In this document: piece by piece, positions 47,301-56,884 of the stretch
Numbering within the stretch: position 1 is the first letter of the stretch
Layout of the letters: each line of letters opens with the position of its first letter
NCBI GenBank assembly: GCA_024279915.1
Contig: JAJRRB010000084.1
Coordinates: 1-64,000 of the forward strand
Length of the DNA: 64,000 nucleotides
Source: Deltaproteobacteria bacterium
GTDB lineage: Bacteria > Desulfobacterota > Desulfuromonadia > Desulfuromonadales > BM103
Direction: 5' to 3'
Position numbers and translations under genes: made by a program
The notes under the pieces: model-generated
Databases searched by the model: none
Told to the model about the DNA's origin: nothing
The model's input: the letters and a program-made list of their open reading frames with translations, nothing else

Positions 47301-48365
47301 TTGCACTCTTTGCCTTCTCGCAATCGAATCCTTTTGAAAAATCTCGAACCAGAAAAAATCCGTCGCATCATGGTCAGAACAGCCAACTGGATTGGCGATG
47401 CCGTCATGACCCTGCCGGCGTTGATGGCTGTCAGGGAGACTTATCCCGAGGCACATATTGCCGTGGTGGCCAATCCTCTGGTTGCCCAGTTGCTGGAAAA
47501 CCATCCTGGTTGCGATGAGATCATTGTCTATAACAAACGCGGAGAACATTCAGGCATCTTCGGTATGCTGCGATTTGCATTCGCTTTGCGCCGACGGAAG
47601 TTCGATTGTGCGATTCTTTTTCAATATGCGATAGAGGCCGGTGTCATGACCTTTCTGGCTGGAATTCCGCGCCGCCTCGGTTTTACTACCGATGGCCGCA
47701 GATTTCTGCTGACTCATCCGGTACCCTTTGGCGAAACAGAAAAAACGATTCACCAGACAGACGCTTTCCTGCGTATTGTGAATCATTATGACATCATCGC
47801 TGCAGATAAGGTTCAGGCTCTGGCATTGCTTGAAGAAGAACGCATCTGGGCGAAAGAACAGTTACCAGAGGGCCCGGTTGTGGTTGTCAATCCTGGAGCG
47901 GCTTACGGTTCGGCCAAACGCTGGTACCCTGAACGTTTCGCGGCCGTTGCAGATTTCCTGGTGTCAGAATATGGCATGATCCCTGTGCTGATTGGTGGAC
48001 CGGGTGAGGTTGAAGTCGGTAACGACATTGCCGCTATCATGCAATCTCCGGTATTGAACTTTGTTGGCAAAACATCGGTACGACAGATGATGGCCTTGAT
48101 CGATTCTGCTTCACTTATGGTTACCAATGATTCCGGTCCTATGCATGTGGCGGCTGCCTTAAAGGTGCCGATTGTCGCTGTTTTTGGACCTACCAATCAC
48201 ACCACGACATCGCCTTTTACCGAGAACTATCGCATCGTCCGTCATGATGGTGGGTGCTCTCCATGCATGCTCAGGGAATGTCCGACTGATCACCGATGTA
48301 TGGATAGTGTTACAGTTGATGATGTGATTGAAGCCGCGAAGTCTCTTCTTCTCGAGATTGCTTGA
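47301..48365 (+). CDS. waaF: lipopolysaccharide heptosyltransferase II
   Basis: 354 residues, glycosyltransferase family 9. It adds the second heptose to the LPS inner core. Motifs: RTANWIGDAVMTLPALMAVRE at the N-terminus, VVNPGAAYGSAKRWYPERFA, LIGGPGEVEVG, and TNDSGPMHVAAALKVPIVAVFGPTN. The start is uncertain: TTG 47301 directly follows the Trm112 gene, while ATG 47370 would begin at the conserved core. Confidence 0.88.
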   Translation: MHSLPSRNRILLKNLEPEKIRRIMVRTANWIGDAVMTLPALMAVRETYPEAHIAVVANPLVAQLLENHPGCDEIIVYNKRGEHSGIFGMLRFAFALRRRKFDCAILFQYAIEAGVMTFLAGIPRRLGFTTDGRRFLLTHPVPFGETEKTIHQTDAFLRIVNHYDIIAADKVQALALLEEERIWAKEQLPEGPVVVVNPGAAYGSAKRWYPERFAAVADFLVSEYGMIPVLIGGPGEVEVGNDIAAIMQSPVLNFVGKTSVRQMMALIDSASLMVTNDSGPMHVAAALKVPIVAVFGPTNHTTTSPFTENYRIVRHDGGCSPCMLRECPTDHRCMDSVTVDDVIEAAKSLLLEIA

Positions 48366-48398
48366 AATCTCACTCCTATTTGCCGTAAAGTATCGTTG

Positions 48399-50126
48399 AT
48401 GTCACGTCATCTGATTGAAAAATATCGTCAACGTTTCGAGCAGGAAACAGGATTGACTGCCAACCCATGGGGGGGTCGTCTGAGCGTTGCCCTGATTTAC
48501 CCGAATACCTATCACCAGGGCATGAGCAACCTTGGTATGCAGACTGTCTACCAAATGCTCAACAGCAGGGACGATACGCTCTGTGAGCGTTTTTTTCTCC
48601 CCGATCCGGAGGACATCGACGAACATCGTCGCACCGGTTTCCCGCTGGTTTCGGTTGAATCGCAACGTTCTCTAGACGCTTTTGACCTGATTGCTTTCTC
48701 CATCTCTTTTGAAAATGACTACCTGAACCTGCCGATCATCTTTGAACTCGGTCGTCTGCCGCTCTGGCGTGAGGATCGTAATGAGGGTCATCCTCTTGTC
48801 CTTTGTGGTGGTGTTTGTGCTTTCCTCAATCCAGAGCCTCTGGCTGACATCATGGACCTTTTTGCGGTTGGCGAGGCTGAAGTGATCCTGCCTCCACTGC
48901 TGCTGGGGTTGCTCGATCCTGATGCGTCCGGCCGCAAAGAGCTCTTGAGTCAGCTCTCTCAGGTGCCTGGTATTTATCTCCCCGGGGGATACACTCCTGA
49001 TTATATGGAGAGTGGCGAGTTGCGGTCGATGGCTCCGTCTGAAGAACTCCCTGAACATGTCAAACGTCAGTGGCAAAACAATCTCGATGAGAGTCAGAGC
49101 CGCACCTGTGTGGCGACACCAGAGACGGAATTTGGCAGTATGCATCTGGTTGAAGTCTCACGTGGATGTCCGCGTGCCTGTCGCTTTTGTGCTGCCGGTT
49201 TTATCTACCGGCCATTTCGTGAACATTCACTGGACCATTTGCGACATGAGATTCTTGATGAACAGCAGGAGGTCGGCAGGATTGGCCTTGTGGCTGCTGC
49301 TGTCTCTGATTATGGCGATTTGGCTGACATCGGTCGTGCCATTCTCGACCATGGTGGTGAAGTTTCTGTTTCAAGTGTGCGTATCGACGCGATCACGACC
49401 GAGCAGATACAAGTCCTTGCTGACGCTGGTCACAAGACCCTGGCCCTGGCTCCAGAAGCTGGTAGTCAGCATATGCGTGATGTGATCAACAAGGGGATTG
49501 ATGAAGAACAGATCCTCGCAGCCGTGAAACTGCTGGCGGAGGGTGGCATCCCGAACCTCAAGCTGTATTTCATGATTGGGCTGCCGACTGAATCGGAGTC
49601 TGACATTGTTGCGATTGTCGATTTGACAGTGAAGATCCGGCAGATCTGGGAGGGGGTCGGTAAACAGCGTGGCCGTCTTGGCCGACTTCACCTTTCGGTG
49701 AATCCCTTTGTACCAAAGCCCTGGACACCACTGCAGTGGGCGCCGATGGAACGACGCGGGCAGCTTGACAAGAAATATCGTTTGTTGCAGAAACGCTTGC
49801 GCCCGCTACCGAATGTCGATCTGAACTTCGAATCGTTACGCCAGGCCGAGATTCAGGGCCTCTTTGCCCGTGGTGATCGTCGTGTCGGTCGCCTCTTGCC
49901 ATTGCTTGCTGATGGCTCCAGCCTAAAGGCCGCTTGTCGGCAGTCCGGTATCGATCCCGACTTCTATCTCCATCGTGAGCGAGGAGAGGCTGAACTCTTT
50001 CCCTGGGACATTATCGAGCAGGGTGTTCAGCGTGGGCATCTGCACAAGGAATACATAGAGGCATTGGCGGCGCGGCAAGGTTATGTCTGCCATGCGGGCT
50101 GTCGTCGTTGTGGGTTGTCATGCTGA
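48399..50126 (+). CDS. B12-binding radical SAM protein, TIGR03960-like
   Basis: 575 residues. The N-terminal part fits the B12-binding region of this family (VALIYPNTYHQGMSNLGMQT, then LVLCGGVCAFLNPEPLADI). The radical SAM motif is CPRACRFCAAG near residue 258, followed by VSSVRIDAITTEQIQ and LALAPEAGSQHMRDVINKG. The C-terminus is cysteine rich (CHAGCRRCGLSC). In many genomes this family is joined to or followed by a DUF2344 protein; none is seen here. The substrate is unknown. The start may also be TTG 48396. Confidence 0.85.
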   Translation: MSRHLIEKYRQRFEQETGLTANPWGGRLSVALIYPNTYHQGMSNLGMQTVYQMLNSRDDTLCERFFLPDPEDIDEHRRTGFPLVSVESQRSLDAFDLIAFSISFENDYLNLPIIFELGRLPLWREDRNEGHPLVLCGGVCAFLNPEPLADIMDLFAVGEAEVILPPLLLGLLDPDASGRKELLSQLSQVPGIYLPGGYTPDYMESGELRSMAPSEELPEHVKRQWQNNLDESQSRTCVATPETEFGSMHLVEVSRGCPRACRFCAAGFIYRPFREHSLDHLRHEILDEQQEVGRIGLVAAAVSDYGDLADIGRAILDHGGEVSVSSVRIDAITTEQIQVLADAGHKTLALAPEAGSQHMRDVINKGIDEEQILAAVKLLAEGGIPNLKLYFMIGLPTESESDIVAIVDLTVKIRQIWEGVGKQRGRLGRLHLSVNPFVPKPWTPLQWAPMERRGQLDKKYRLLQKRLRPLPNVDLNFESLRQAEIQGLFARGDRRVGRLLPLLADGSSLKAACRQSGIDPDFYLHRERGEAELFPWDIIEQGVQRGHLHKEYIEALAARQGYVCHAGCRRCGLSC

Positions 50127-50489
50127 CCTTGTCTGGCTTCTATACCCGAAATATATACTGCAACCATCCGGAACGGCTCTAAAACATCCGCTGTGTCTCT
50201 CATCTCTCAGCTGTTAACATATTAGCTTGACTGAATCTTCCCTTTGTAGTAGTTTTGCCTCACAAAATATATGACACTCTGTTGGCCCTTTGGGTCACAG
50301 AGCTTTAGCCCCGGCCTTCCCCTCCAGGAACCGGGGCCTTTTTTATTACTGACCGTTGGTTTTACAGGGGAAGGGATCAATACCGCTGGGGAGTTCTCCT
50401 TGACAGTGACTGGCTGGTTTTGTTAAAAAAGGTCGTTTAGAAAATTCTCATCCTCTAATTCTCTTTGCTTGCAGGAGCCAAGACCTTAA
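50127..50489. other. intergenic region with candidate small RNA
   Basis: No ORF. A hairpin CTCTGT...ACAGAG with inner GGCCC-TTT-GGGTC (about 50276-50302) is followed immediately by a strong terminator at 50308-50346. Two hairpins and a T-run without an upstream coding end close by would suit a short RNA, although readthrough from the radical SAM gene is not excluded. Confidence 0.35.
50308..50346 (+). terminator. rho-independent terminator
   Basis: GGCCCCGG-type arms (GCCCCGG 50308-50314; CCGGGGC 50331-50337) followed by a T-rich run to 50346. Confidence 0.85.
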
Positions 50490-52415
50490 ATGAAAGATTG
50501 CAATCAGTACGATCTGCCGTGCCGTTTTATCCGCTTGATCACCTTTGTTGATTTGCCGATCAAGAAGAAATTCAGGCTCTTTTCTATCGGGGTGCTTTTC
50601 TGGTTCCTGGTGATGGCGACTCTGACCGTCGTCGGTATGGTCGGCATCAATATGCGTTATGACAAGATCGTCAACCATGCTGTGCCTCAGGATAAAGTGG
50701 TGCAGAAGATCATTCGTAATTTACAATCGATGACGATCGACTCCTCCAATATGCTCAAAGCTGAGGATCGCGTCACGGTAGAGCGGTTGCAGGATCTCTC
50801 TTCCAAACGTTTGCGTGATTTGCGTGATTTCTCCTCCGCTCTGGCTCTAGGTGGGGCTGTCAATGACTACTCACATGATTCCGGACAACTACTGGAAACT
50901 CTGCATACGACATCGCTCTCCATCGATCCAGAAGGAGTCACCTACCTTAAAGCGTTGAACCTTCTCCTCGACGAGATTGATATGAGCTACGCTGATTTCT
51001 TCCAATACAAATTGCAGGTGCTTGATAAGGAAGCCCCCAATGGTGAGCACCTTGAGGGCCGTTACAAGGTTCTTGAGGGCTATTTCAGCCAGGCCAGTGC
51101 GATTTCTGTCAGTTTCTCATCGAAACTTTCTGAGCTTTACCACACCTCCTCCAGCAAGATCTCCGAGATTATTGAAGTCACCATCATGTCCATTATTGCG
51201 GTACTGTTGGTGGCTATCCTGCTACTGATTCTCTTCACCCGCTGGATTGTGCAAGCTTTGGCCAATCCGATTAAGGCGATTATTGATCAGATCCATGATG
51301 TTGGAACCGGGGATGTTGATCTCACAAACAAGATTGAAATCACTTCTCGTGACGAGATTGGTACCCTCTCGCAGGAATTCAACGGCCTGATGGATACGGT
51401 CTATTCCATGAGTACCTTCAAGCGGGTGATTGAAGAAGATGCCACTCTGGAAGATGTTTACGCCCGTATAGGTGATGTTTTCCGTCGTGAACTGGATATC
51501 GATGATTTCGTGATCTACGAAGTCGATGATAACCAGCGTGACATGGTCGTTGTCTATCCGTTGGCTCTCTCCTCGAAGGAAATGGCCTGTAACCCTGATA
51601 TCCTGACAGACTGTGATCTATGTCGGGCCAAGAAAACCAGTCATGAGATCTCGTCACTGGCTTATCCACAGGTCTGCAAGCAGTTCAAGCAGGAGACAGG
51701 TAAAACCCACATCTGTATACCGATGATCATCGGCGGTCGTACCGGCGGTGTGGTGCAGTTTCTCTTCAATGGCATAGACGGTGTGAAACTAGACATTACA
51801 GATATTCAGTCGCGGATATTCAAAGCTGAAACTTACATAAAACAGGCGTTGTCGGTTCTTGAAGCGAAACGCCTGATGAACACTCTGCGCGAATCGGCAC
51901 TCAAAGATCCGTTGACGGGACTTTACAACCGCCGTTTCCTGCAAGATCATGCCAACCATGTCATCTCCGGTGTGCTACGGCGCAAGAAGACCCTTGGTCT
52001 GATCATGGCCGATCTCGACTACTTCAAGCAGGTTAATGATCAATACGGTCACGATGTTGGTGATATGGTGCTTAAGGAAACCGCCGTTCTGATCAATAAG
52101 GGTGTGCGCGATACCGATATTGTGATCCGCTTCGGTGGCGAGGAATTCTTTATTCTGCTGGTTGATATCAACCCCGGTGACGCCATTGTGGTTGCTGAAA
52201 AAATCCGTAAGCTATTCGATGAAAACAAATTCAAGATCCCAAATGGTTCGATCCAAAAAACCCTCAGCCTTGGTGTCAGTGAATTCCCCGGGGACGGAGA
52301 GGGCTTCTGGCAGTGCATCAAATATGCGGACGTCGCTCTCTACAAGGCTAAAGATACTGGTCGAAACAAGGCTGTTCGCTTTGAAGAAGAGATGTGGTCA
52401 GGCGATGAGTTCTGA
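50490..52415 (+). CDS. diguanylate cyclase with HAMP and GAF-like domains
   Basis: 641 residues. Order: cytoplasmic tail, transmembrane helix 1 (about 32-55), helical periplasmic sensor, helix 2 (about 230-250, VTIMSIIAVLLVAILLLILF), HAMP (about 252-305), a GAF-like region (about 310-430) with a cysteine cluster (ACNPDILTDCDLCRAKK, later PQVCKQF), and GGDEF. The active site reads RFGGEEFF, and VRDTD five residues upstream is a product-inhibition I-site (RxxD). It should make c-di-GMP and be feedback controlled. Cysteines in the GAF-like part could bind metal or sense redox state (inference). Confidence 0.9.
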   Translation: MKDCNQYDLPCRFIRLITFVDLPIKKKFRLFSIGVLFWFLVMATLTVVGMVGINMRYDKIVNHAVPQDKVVQKIIRNLQSMTIDSSNMLKAEDRVTVERLQDLSSKRLRDLRDFSSALALGGAVNDYSHDSGQLLETLHTTSLSIDPEGVTYLKALNLLLDEIDMSYADFFQYKLQVLDKEAPNGEHLEGRYKVLEGYFSQASAISVSFSSKLSELYHTSSSKISEIIEVTIMSIIAVLLVAILLLILFTRWIVQALANPIKAIIDQIHDVGTGDVDLTNKIEITSRDEIGTLSQEFNGLMDTVYSMSTFKRVIEEDATLEDVYARIGDVFRRELDIDDFVIYEVDDNQRDMVVVYPLALSSKEMACNPDILTDCDLCRAKKTSHEISSLAYPQVCKQFKQETGKTHICIPMIIGGRTGGVVQFLFNGIDGVKLDITDIQSRIFKAETYIKQALSVLEAKRLMNTLRESALKDPLTGLYNRRFLQDHANHVISGVLRRKKTLGLIMADLDYFKQVNDQYGHDVGDMVLKETAVLINKGVRDTDIVIRFGGEEFFILLVDINPGDAIVVAEKIRKLFDENKFKIPNGSIQKTLSLGVSEFPGDGEGFWQCIKYADVALYKAKDTGRNKAVRFEEEMWSGDEF

Positions 52416-52437
52416 TTCTCCTCTCACAGTCCATTAC

Positions 52438-52468
52438 AAAGCCCTCGCTGTAAAGCGGGGGCTTTTTT
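52438..52468 (+). terminator. rho-independent terminator after the cyclase gene
   Basis: AAGCCCTCGC and GCGGGGGCTT arms (about 52439-52463), loop TGTAAA, then T6. Confidence 0.85.
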
Positions 52469-52581
52469 AGTTGGTGCTTATGGCGTATTGACGATTCCTC
52501 GGTTATAATGACAAATCATTTAAATGCTACTGACGTTAACCTTAACTTACTGATATCAGATGATTACATCGGAGGAAGACA

Positions 52582-53355
52582 ATGACGGATGCAAGCCTGC
52601 TGCTTGAAAAAGATGGTGCTCTGGCAACAATTACTTTCAACAACCCCAAGGCGCTCAATGTCTTAACTGTGGCGACATTCTATGAATTGGAAAAGCTGCT
52701 AGTTGAATTGGAGCAAGATGCGGATGTCCGCGTGGTGATTCTCACAGGAGCCGGTGAGAAGGCTTTTATTGCCGGTGGTGATATCAGCCACCTGGGGACC
52801 CTCGATGTTGATGGCGCTCGTGAATTCGCTCTGTTGGCCCAGCGCGTTATCGACCGCATTGAAAGCTTTCCTAAACCGGTGATCGCCGCGATTAACGGTT
52901 ATGCTCTTGGCGGTGGCTGTGAACTGGCTATGGGGTGCGATATTCGCATTGCGGCTGACTCCGCAAAGTTTGGTCAGCCTGAAGTCAAACTCGGCATTAT
53001 CCCGGGTTTTGCCGGCACCCAGCGCTTGGCTCGCTTGGTCGGCAAGGGCCGGGCCAAAGAATTGATTTTTACCGGAGAAATGATTGACGCAGAAGAGGCG
53101 TGCCGGATCGGATTGGTCAACCGTGTGGTGGCAAAGGATCGTTTGCTGGAAGAGACACGTGTTCTGGCTATGAAAATGTGTGATAAGAGCGCCTCGGCAA
53201 TCAGTATCGCCAAGGAGGCGATTGATAATGGACTCGAAATGGATTTTGCCCGCGCGTCACGTTACGAGGCGGATCTTTTTGCTCTCTGTTTTACGACGGC
53301 GGATTGCAAAGAAGGTATCAGTGCATTCATGGAGAAGCGACCAGCTAAATTTTAA
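52582..53355 (+). CDS. enoyl-CoA hydratase / crotonase
   Basis: 257 residues, family length. Oxyanion-hole segments AFIAGGDISHL and GYALGGGCELAMGCDIR, and catalytic glutamates in GGGCELAM and GQPEVKLGIIPGFAGTQRL, match short-chain enoyl-CoA hydratases such as 3-hydroxybutyryl-CoA dehydratase. It hydrates trans-2-enoyl-CoA in fatty-acid or butyrate metabolism. CGGAGGAAG precedes ATG 52582. It stands alone; no other beta-oxidation gene is near. Confidence 0.9.
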   Translation: MTDASLLLEKDGALATITFNNPKALNVLTVATFYELEKLLVELEQDADVRVVILTGAGEKAFIAGGDISHLGTLDVDGAREFALLAQRVIDRIESFPKPVIAAINGYALGGGCELAMGCDIRIAADSAKFGQPEVKLGIIPGFAGTQRLARLVGKGRAKELIFTGEMIDAEEACRIGLVNRVVAKDRLLEETRVLAMKMCDKSASAISIAKEAIDNGLEMDFARASRYEADLFALCFTTADCKEGISAFMEKRPAKF

Positions 53356-53371
53356 CTTCAGTCCTGATAGT

Positions 53372-54286
53372 CTAGAAATACTGAATCAGAAGATACAGTA
53401 GCGGCAGACTGACAAAAGCCAGCACAATGCCGAGGCCAGCTAAGGCTACTGCCAGCTCCACCCCCATACCCGCGGCGGCAGCGAGAGCACTGGCGGTTAC
53501 CATTGGCGGCATACCTGCTTCGAAGATGGCGATGTCAGCGGCGAGGCTCTGGATGCCAAAGAGACGACAGCCGAGTAAGGCGATCAATGGCGCAACCATC
53601 AGTTTGATAGCGAGGCCGGTGCCGAGCGGACCTAATGTGGTTGGTCGCAAACGCAATGTCATCTGGAAGCCAATGGCGGTCATGACCAGCGGTGTTAATG
53701 TTCCGGACAGGTTTTGCAAGACGTCAACCAGTGCTTGCGGGTAACTCCAGTTGCGTAACAGCAGGCCTGCCAGTAAAGCCAGGGTCGGTGGAAACAGCAG
53801 GGCACGTCGCACCATGGTCCGTGCACCGCTTTTCTCGCCACTATAGTATGCGAGGATTGCTGAACCGTAGGTAACAAAGATCACCATGGTGCCAAACTGG
53901 TCGTAGAGAATCAGGTGGGGGATGCCAGCTTCACCGAAGAAGGCATTGACCATCGGTACACCCATGAAAGATGTGTTGCCGAGGGGAACAACCAGCATCA
54001 GAACTCCAGTTGTGGGGCGTGACCAGTTGCAGCGTTTTGACAATAGCAGAATGAGTGCTGCGGAGAGTATCAGCATACACCAGGGTACAATAGCAGCGAC
54101 GACTGTCTCTCCTGTGAGAGTGAGTTCTGGTGCCTTGAGCAGGATCACTGCTGGCAGCGAAACATAAAGAGCAAACATGTTAAGGGTCTGCGCGGTGTCA
54201 TCTGGGAATGCTTTGATTCTCCGAAACAGGATGCCCAGAGAAACAAAAAGACCGATCAGAATGAAGTTTGCCAAGGTCTGCTCCAT
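53372..54286 (-). CDS. AEC family transporter
   Basis: 304 residues, about ten membrane helices in two five-helix halves (FILIGLFVSLGILFRRI; VPLGNTSFMGVPMVNAFFGE; MPPMVTASALAAAAGMGVEL). The auxin efflux carrier family in bacteria often moves malate or other organic acids. It lies convergent to the crotonase gene, with 16 bases between the stops. Confidence 0.87.
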   Translation of the reverse strand: MEQTLANFILIGLFVSLGILFRRIKAFPDDTAQTLNMFALYVSLPAVILLKAPELTLTGETVVAAIVPWCMLILSAALILLLSKRCNWSRPTTGVLMLVVPLGNTSFMGVPMVNAFFGEAGIPHLILYDQFGTMVIFVTYGSAILAYYSGEKSGARTMVRRALLFPPTLALLAGLLLRNWSYPQALVDVLQNLSGTLTPLVMTAIGFQMTLRLRPTTLGPLGTGLAIKLMVAPLIALLGCRLFGIQSLAADIAIFEAGMPPMVTASALAAAAGMGVELAVALAGLGIVLAFVSLPLLYLLIQYF

Positions 54287-54457
54287 GGTAGAATCAAGTT
54301 AGACGAAAGTAGCTTAAATTATGAGAGATTGCCAGCCTGAAAGATGTTTCATAGCAACCATCCTCTCCAGAGGTAAAATCAGTCAGAAGCATCTTCAAAA
54401 GTCCTACTGAACACTTACCTCTAAGCCAGTGTCATTTTTAACCAGGAGGAATTTCCC

Positions 54458-54943
54458 GTGTTAGCAAATAAGAGCATTACATCACTCGAATCAGTCCTCG
54501 ATCTTGCCGTATGGTTGGAGAAGCATGGTCAGGCCTTCTATGAAAGTGCTCGCGATGCAGCAACCGAGCCCGGTCTGAAAGAAACTTTTGCCATTCTGGC
54601 TGCTGAAGAAAAGAAACATTGCGCGATTTACACCGATCTTTATGAACTATACACCGGTAAGTCTGCTGAGGGAGAGGAGTTGCTTGGTGAATACGGTAAA
54701 TTCATCCAACTGCTGATCAAAGAGATCACTTCTGCTCTCGAATTCTCAGGTGTACTGTCTCAGGAAGAACTGATTAATCGGGCGTTGCAGTTCGAAAAGA
54801 ATACACTGCTTTACTTTTCTGAGGTCAAACCGCTCTTTCGAGGTAAGGCTGGCGCGCTTATTGAGGCTGTCTGTCGCGAGGGAAAGAGACATATCCAGCA
54901 GTTGCTGGAACGTCGGGAATTGCTGCGGGCGGGCTCGGCGTAA
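54458..54943 (+). CDS. ferritin-like / rubrerythrin-type diiron protein
   Basis: 161 residues. Two metal-binding helix pairs: WLEKHGQAFYESARD and ILAAEEKKHCAIYTDLYE (Glu, then E-x-x-H), then FEKNTLLYFSEVKPLF and EAVCREGKRHIQQLLERR (E-x-x-x-x-x-H). No C-terminal rubredoxin domain is present. Such proteins often reduce peroxide. GTG start 54458 with AGGAGGAA upstream. A selenoprotein rhodanese follows. Confidence 0.85.
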   Translation: MLANKSITSLESVLDLAVWLEKHGQAFYESARDAATEPGLKETFAILAAEEKKHCAIYTDLYELYTGKSAEGEELLGEYGKFIQLLIKEITSALEFSGVLSQEELINRALQFEKNTLLYFSEVKPLFRGKAGALIEAVCREGKRHIQQLLERRELLRAGSA

Positions 54944-54962
54944 AGTTAAAAGAAGACAAAAC

Positions 54963-54992
54963 TTGTCATTAATTGGCGAACGCTGGTAAAAT
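54963..54992 (+). promoter_or_regulatory. sigma-70-like promoter for the rhodanese gene
   Basis: TTGTCA (54963-54968), 18 bases, TAAAAT (54987-54992), 45 bases before the ATG. Confidence 0.5.
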
Positions 54993-55036
54993 CCCCAGTA
55001 GCTGTTTAAATATCAACTACGAAAGGAGTCATAGCA

Positions 55037-55447
55037 ATGCGTAATAAACGTCTTCTGCTCTATGTAACTTTTATAACAGGAATACTTCTTCTCGTCATGA
55101 GCCTTACGGTGACTGCCGCCTCGGTGCCTCGTATATCTACTGATGAGCTCAAAACAAAGCTTGGTTCTGCTGATCTAGTGGTGCTTGATGTTCGCGGTAA
55201 CTGGGACTGGGTCAAGTCTGAAGAACAGATACCCGGTTCGGATCGTGTCCCTCCTGGCGGGGCTAACCAATGGGCTGCGAATTATCCTAAGGAGAAGACA
55301 ATCGTTCTTTACTGCGCCTGAGTGAATGAAGCGACCAGTGCCAGTGTGGCACGGACATTGATAAAAATGGGATACACCAAGGTTTATGCGCTTAAAGGTG
55401 GATGGAACGAGTGGAAAAGTAAGGGTTATCCGGTGGAAGCAAAATGA
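55037..55447 (+). CDS. rhodanese-like selenoprotein (UGA read as selenocysteine)
   Basis: 136 residues if the TGA at 55319-55321 is decoded. A signal peptide (RLLLYVTFITGILLLVMSLTV) leads to a rhodanese domain: STDELKTKLGSADLVVLDVR, then VLYCA-[UGA]-VNEATSASVARTL, then VYALKGGWNEWKSKGYPVE. The UGA is codon 95, in the active-site loop, where relatives read YCACPNE or have Sec. The reading frame and homology continue without a break to the TGA at 55445. A stem-loop, GTGCCA-GTG-TGGCAC (55338-55352), follows at SECIS distance with G in its apical loop. Read as a plain stop, the protein would end before its catalytic residue. KAAGGAG-type site (AAAGGAG) upstream. leuC starts 24 bases later. Confidence 0.85.
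55338..55352 (+). promoter_or_regulatory. candidate SECIS stem-loop
   Basis: Six-base-pair perfect stem GTGCCA/TGGCAC with loop GTG; the loop begins 22 bases after the UGA. Bacterial SECIS elements lie inside the coding region just after the UGA, with a G near the tip of a small apical loop, which SelB binds. Confidence 0.6.
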
Positions 55448-55471
55448 TGGCTACCCAACAGGAATAAATCG

Positions 55472-56881
55472 ATGAGTGGAAAGACCCTGTATGACAAACT
55501 CTGGGATCGTCACGTGGTTCGTTGTGACGATGATGGCACCTGTCTGCTCTACATCGACAGACACCTGGTCCATGAAGTGACCTCACCTCAAGCCTTTGAA
55601 GGTTTGCGTCTTGCCGGGCGTGTTCCCTGGCGGGCAGAGGCAAATCTGGCTGTGCCGGATCACAATGTGCCCACGACGGACCGTAGCGAAGGGATCGCTG
55701 ACCCTCTGTCTCGACTCCAGGTTGAGCCCCTCGATGCCAACTGCTCAGAGTTCGGTATTACTGAATTTACCATGGACGATATCCGCCAGGGCATCGTCCA
55801 TATCATCGGTCCTGAACAGGGTGCGACACTCCCAGGCATGACGATTGTTTGCGGTGATTCACATACCTCAACTCACGGCGCTCTGGGTTCTCTTGCTTTT
55901 GGTATAGGCACCTCCGAGGTCGAGCATGTCCTGGCGACTCAATGCATTATACAGAAAAAGGCTCGCAACATGCTGGTCAGTGTGGATGGCCAGGTTGGAA
56001 TTGGGATTACCGCCAAGGACATCATGCTTGCCATTATCGGCAAGATCGGCACCGCCGGTGGTACAGGGTACGTGATCGAGTATGGTGGCGATGCGATCCG
56101 GGCCTTATCGATGGAAGGGCGCATGACGGTCTGTAATATGTCGATTGAGGCTGGCGCACGTGCCGGCATGATCGCCGTTGATGAGAAGACTATCGATTAC
56201 GTCAAGGGCCGTCCCTACTCTCCGAGCGGAGCACTTTGGGAGAAGGCGATTATTGACTGGCCGTTGCTACAGAGTGATGCCGATGCTCACTATGATCATG
56301 TCGTGCAGCTTGACGCCGCTACGATTCAACCCCAAGTGACCTGGGGGACTTCTCCGGAGATGGTGGTTGCTGTCAATGACTGCGTCCCGGACCCCGCAAC
56401 GGAACCAGATCTTGTCAAGCGCGAAGGCATGCAGGCGGCTCTCGCCTATATGGGGCTGACTGCGAACACTCCGATGACCGAGATTTACCCTGAAACAGTG
56501 TTCATTGGTTCCTGCACCAATGGCCGCATTGAAGATCTGCGTGCAGTGGCCAAGGTTGTTAAAGGCCACAAGGTTGCTGCAAATATCAGACGGGTTCTGG
56601 TCGTTCCCGGTTCAGGACTGGTCAAACAACAGGCCGAAGCCGAGGGATTGGATAAGATATTCAAGCAAGCCGGTTTCGAATGGCGCGAGCCGGGTTACTC
56701 CATGTGCCTCGCTATGAACGCCGACCGTCTCTCACCACAGGAACGCTGTGCCTCAACCTCAAACCGCAACTTCGAAGGTCGGCAGGGGCAGGGTGGGCGT
56801 ACTCACCTGGTCAGCCCGTCCATGGCCGCTGCTACCGCAATTGTCGGGCACTTCGTTGATGTCAGAACTCTGGAGGTTTGA
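55472..56881 (+). CDS. leuC: 3-isopropylmalate dehydratase large subunit
   Basis: 469 residues. With LeuD it isomerises 2- to 3-isopropylmalate in leucine synthesis. [4Fe-4S] cysteines are in [15 protein letters not shown] and [41 protein letters not shown] is the aconitase signature. AGGAATA precedes ATG 55472. leuD starts three bases after the stop. Confidence 0.95.
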   Translation: MSGKTLYDKLWDRHVVRCDDDGTCLLYIDRHLVHEVTSPQAFEGLRLAGRVPWRAEANLAVPDHNVPTTDRSEGIADPLSRLQVEPLDANCSEFGITEFTMDDIRQGIVHIIGPEQGATLPGMTIVCGDSHTSTHGALGSLAFGIGTSEVEHVLATQCIIQKKARNMLVSVDGQVGIGITAKDIMLAIIGKIGTAGGTGYVIEYGGDAIRALSMEGRMTVCNMSIEAGARAGMIAVDEKTIDYVKGRPYSPSGALWEKAIIDWPLLQSDADAHYDHVVQLDAATIQPQVTWGTSPEMVVAVNDCVPDPATEPDLVKREGMQAALAYMGLTANTPMTEIYPETVFIGSCTNGRIEDLRAVAKVVKGHKVAANIRRVLVVPGSGLVKQQAEAEGLDKIFKQAGFEWREPGYSMCLAMNADRLSPQERCASTSNRNFEGRQGQGGRTHLVSPSMAAATAIVGHFVDVRTLEV

Positions 56882-56884
56882 CCT

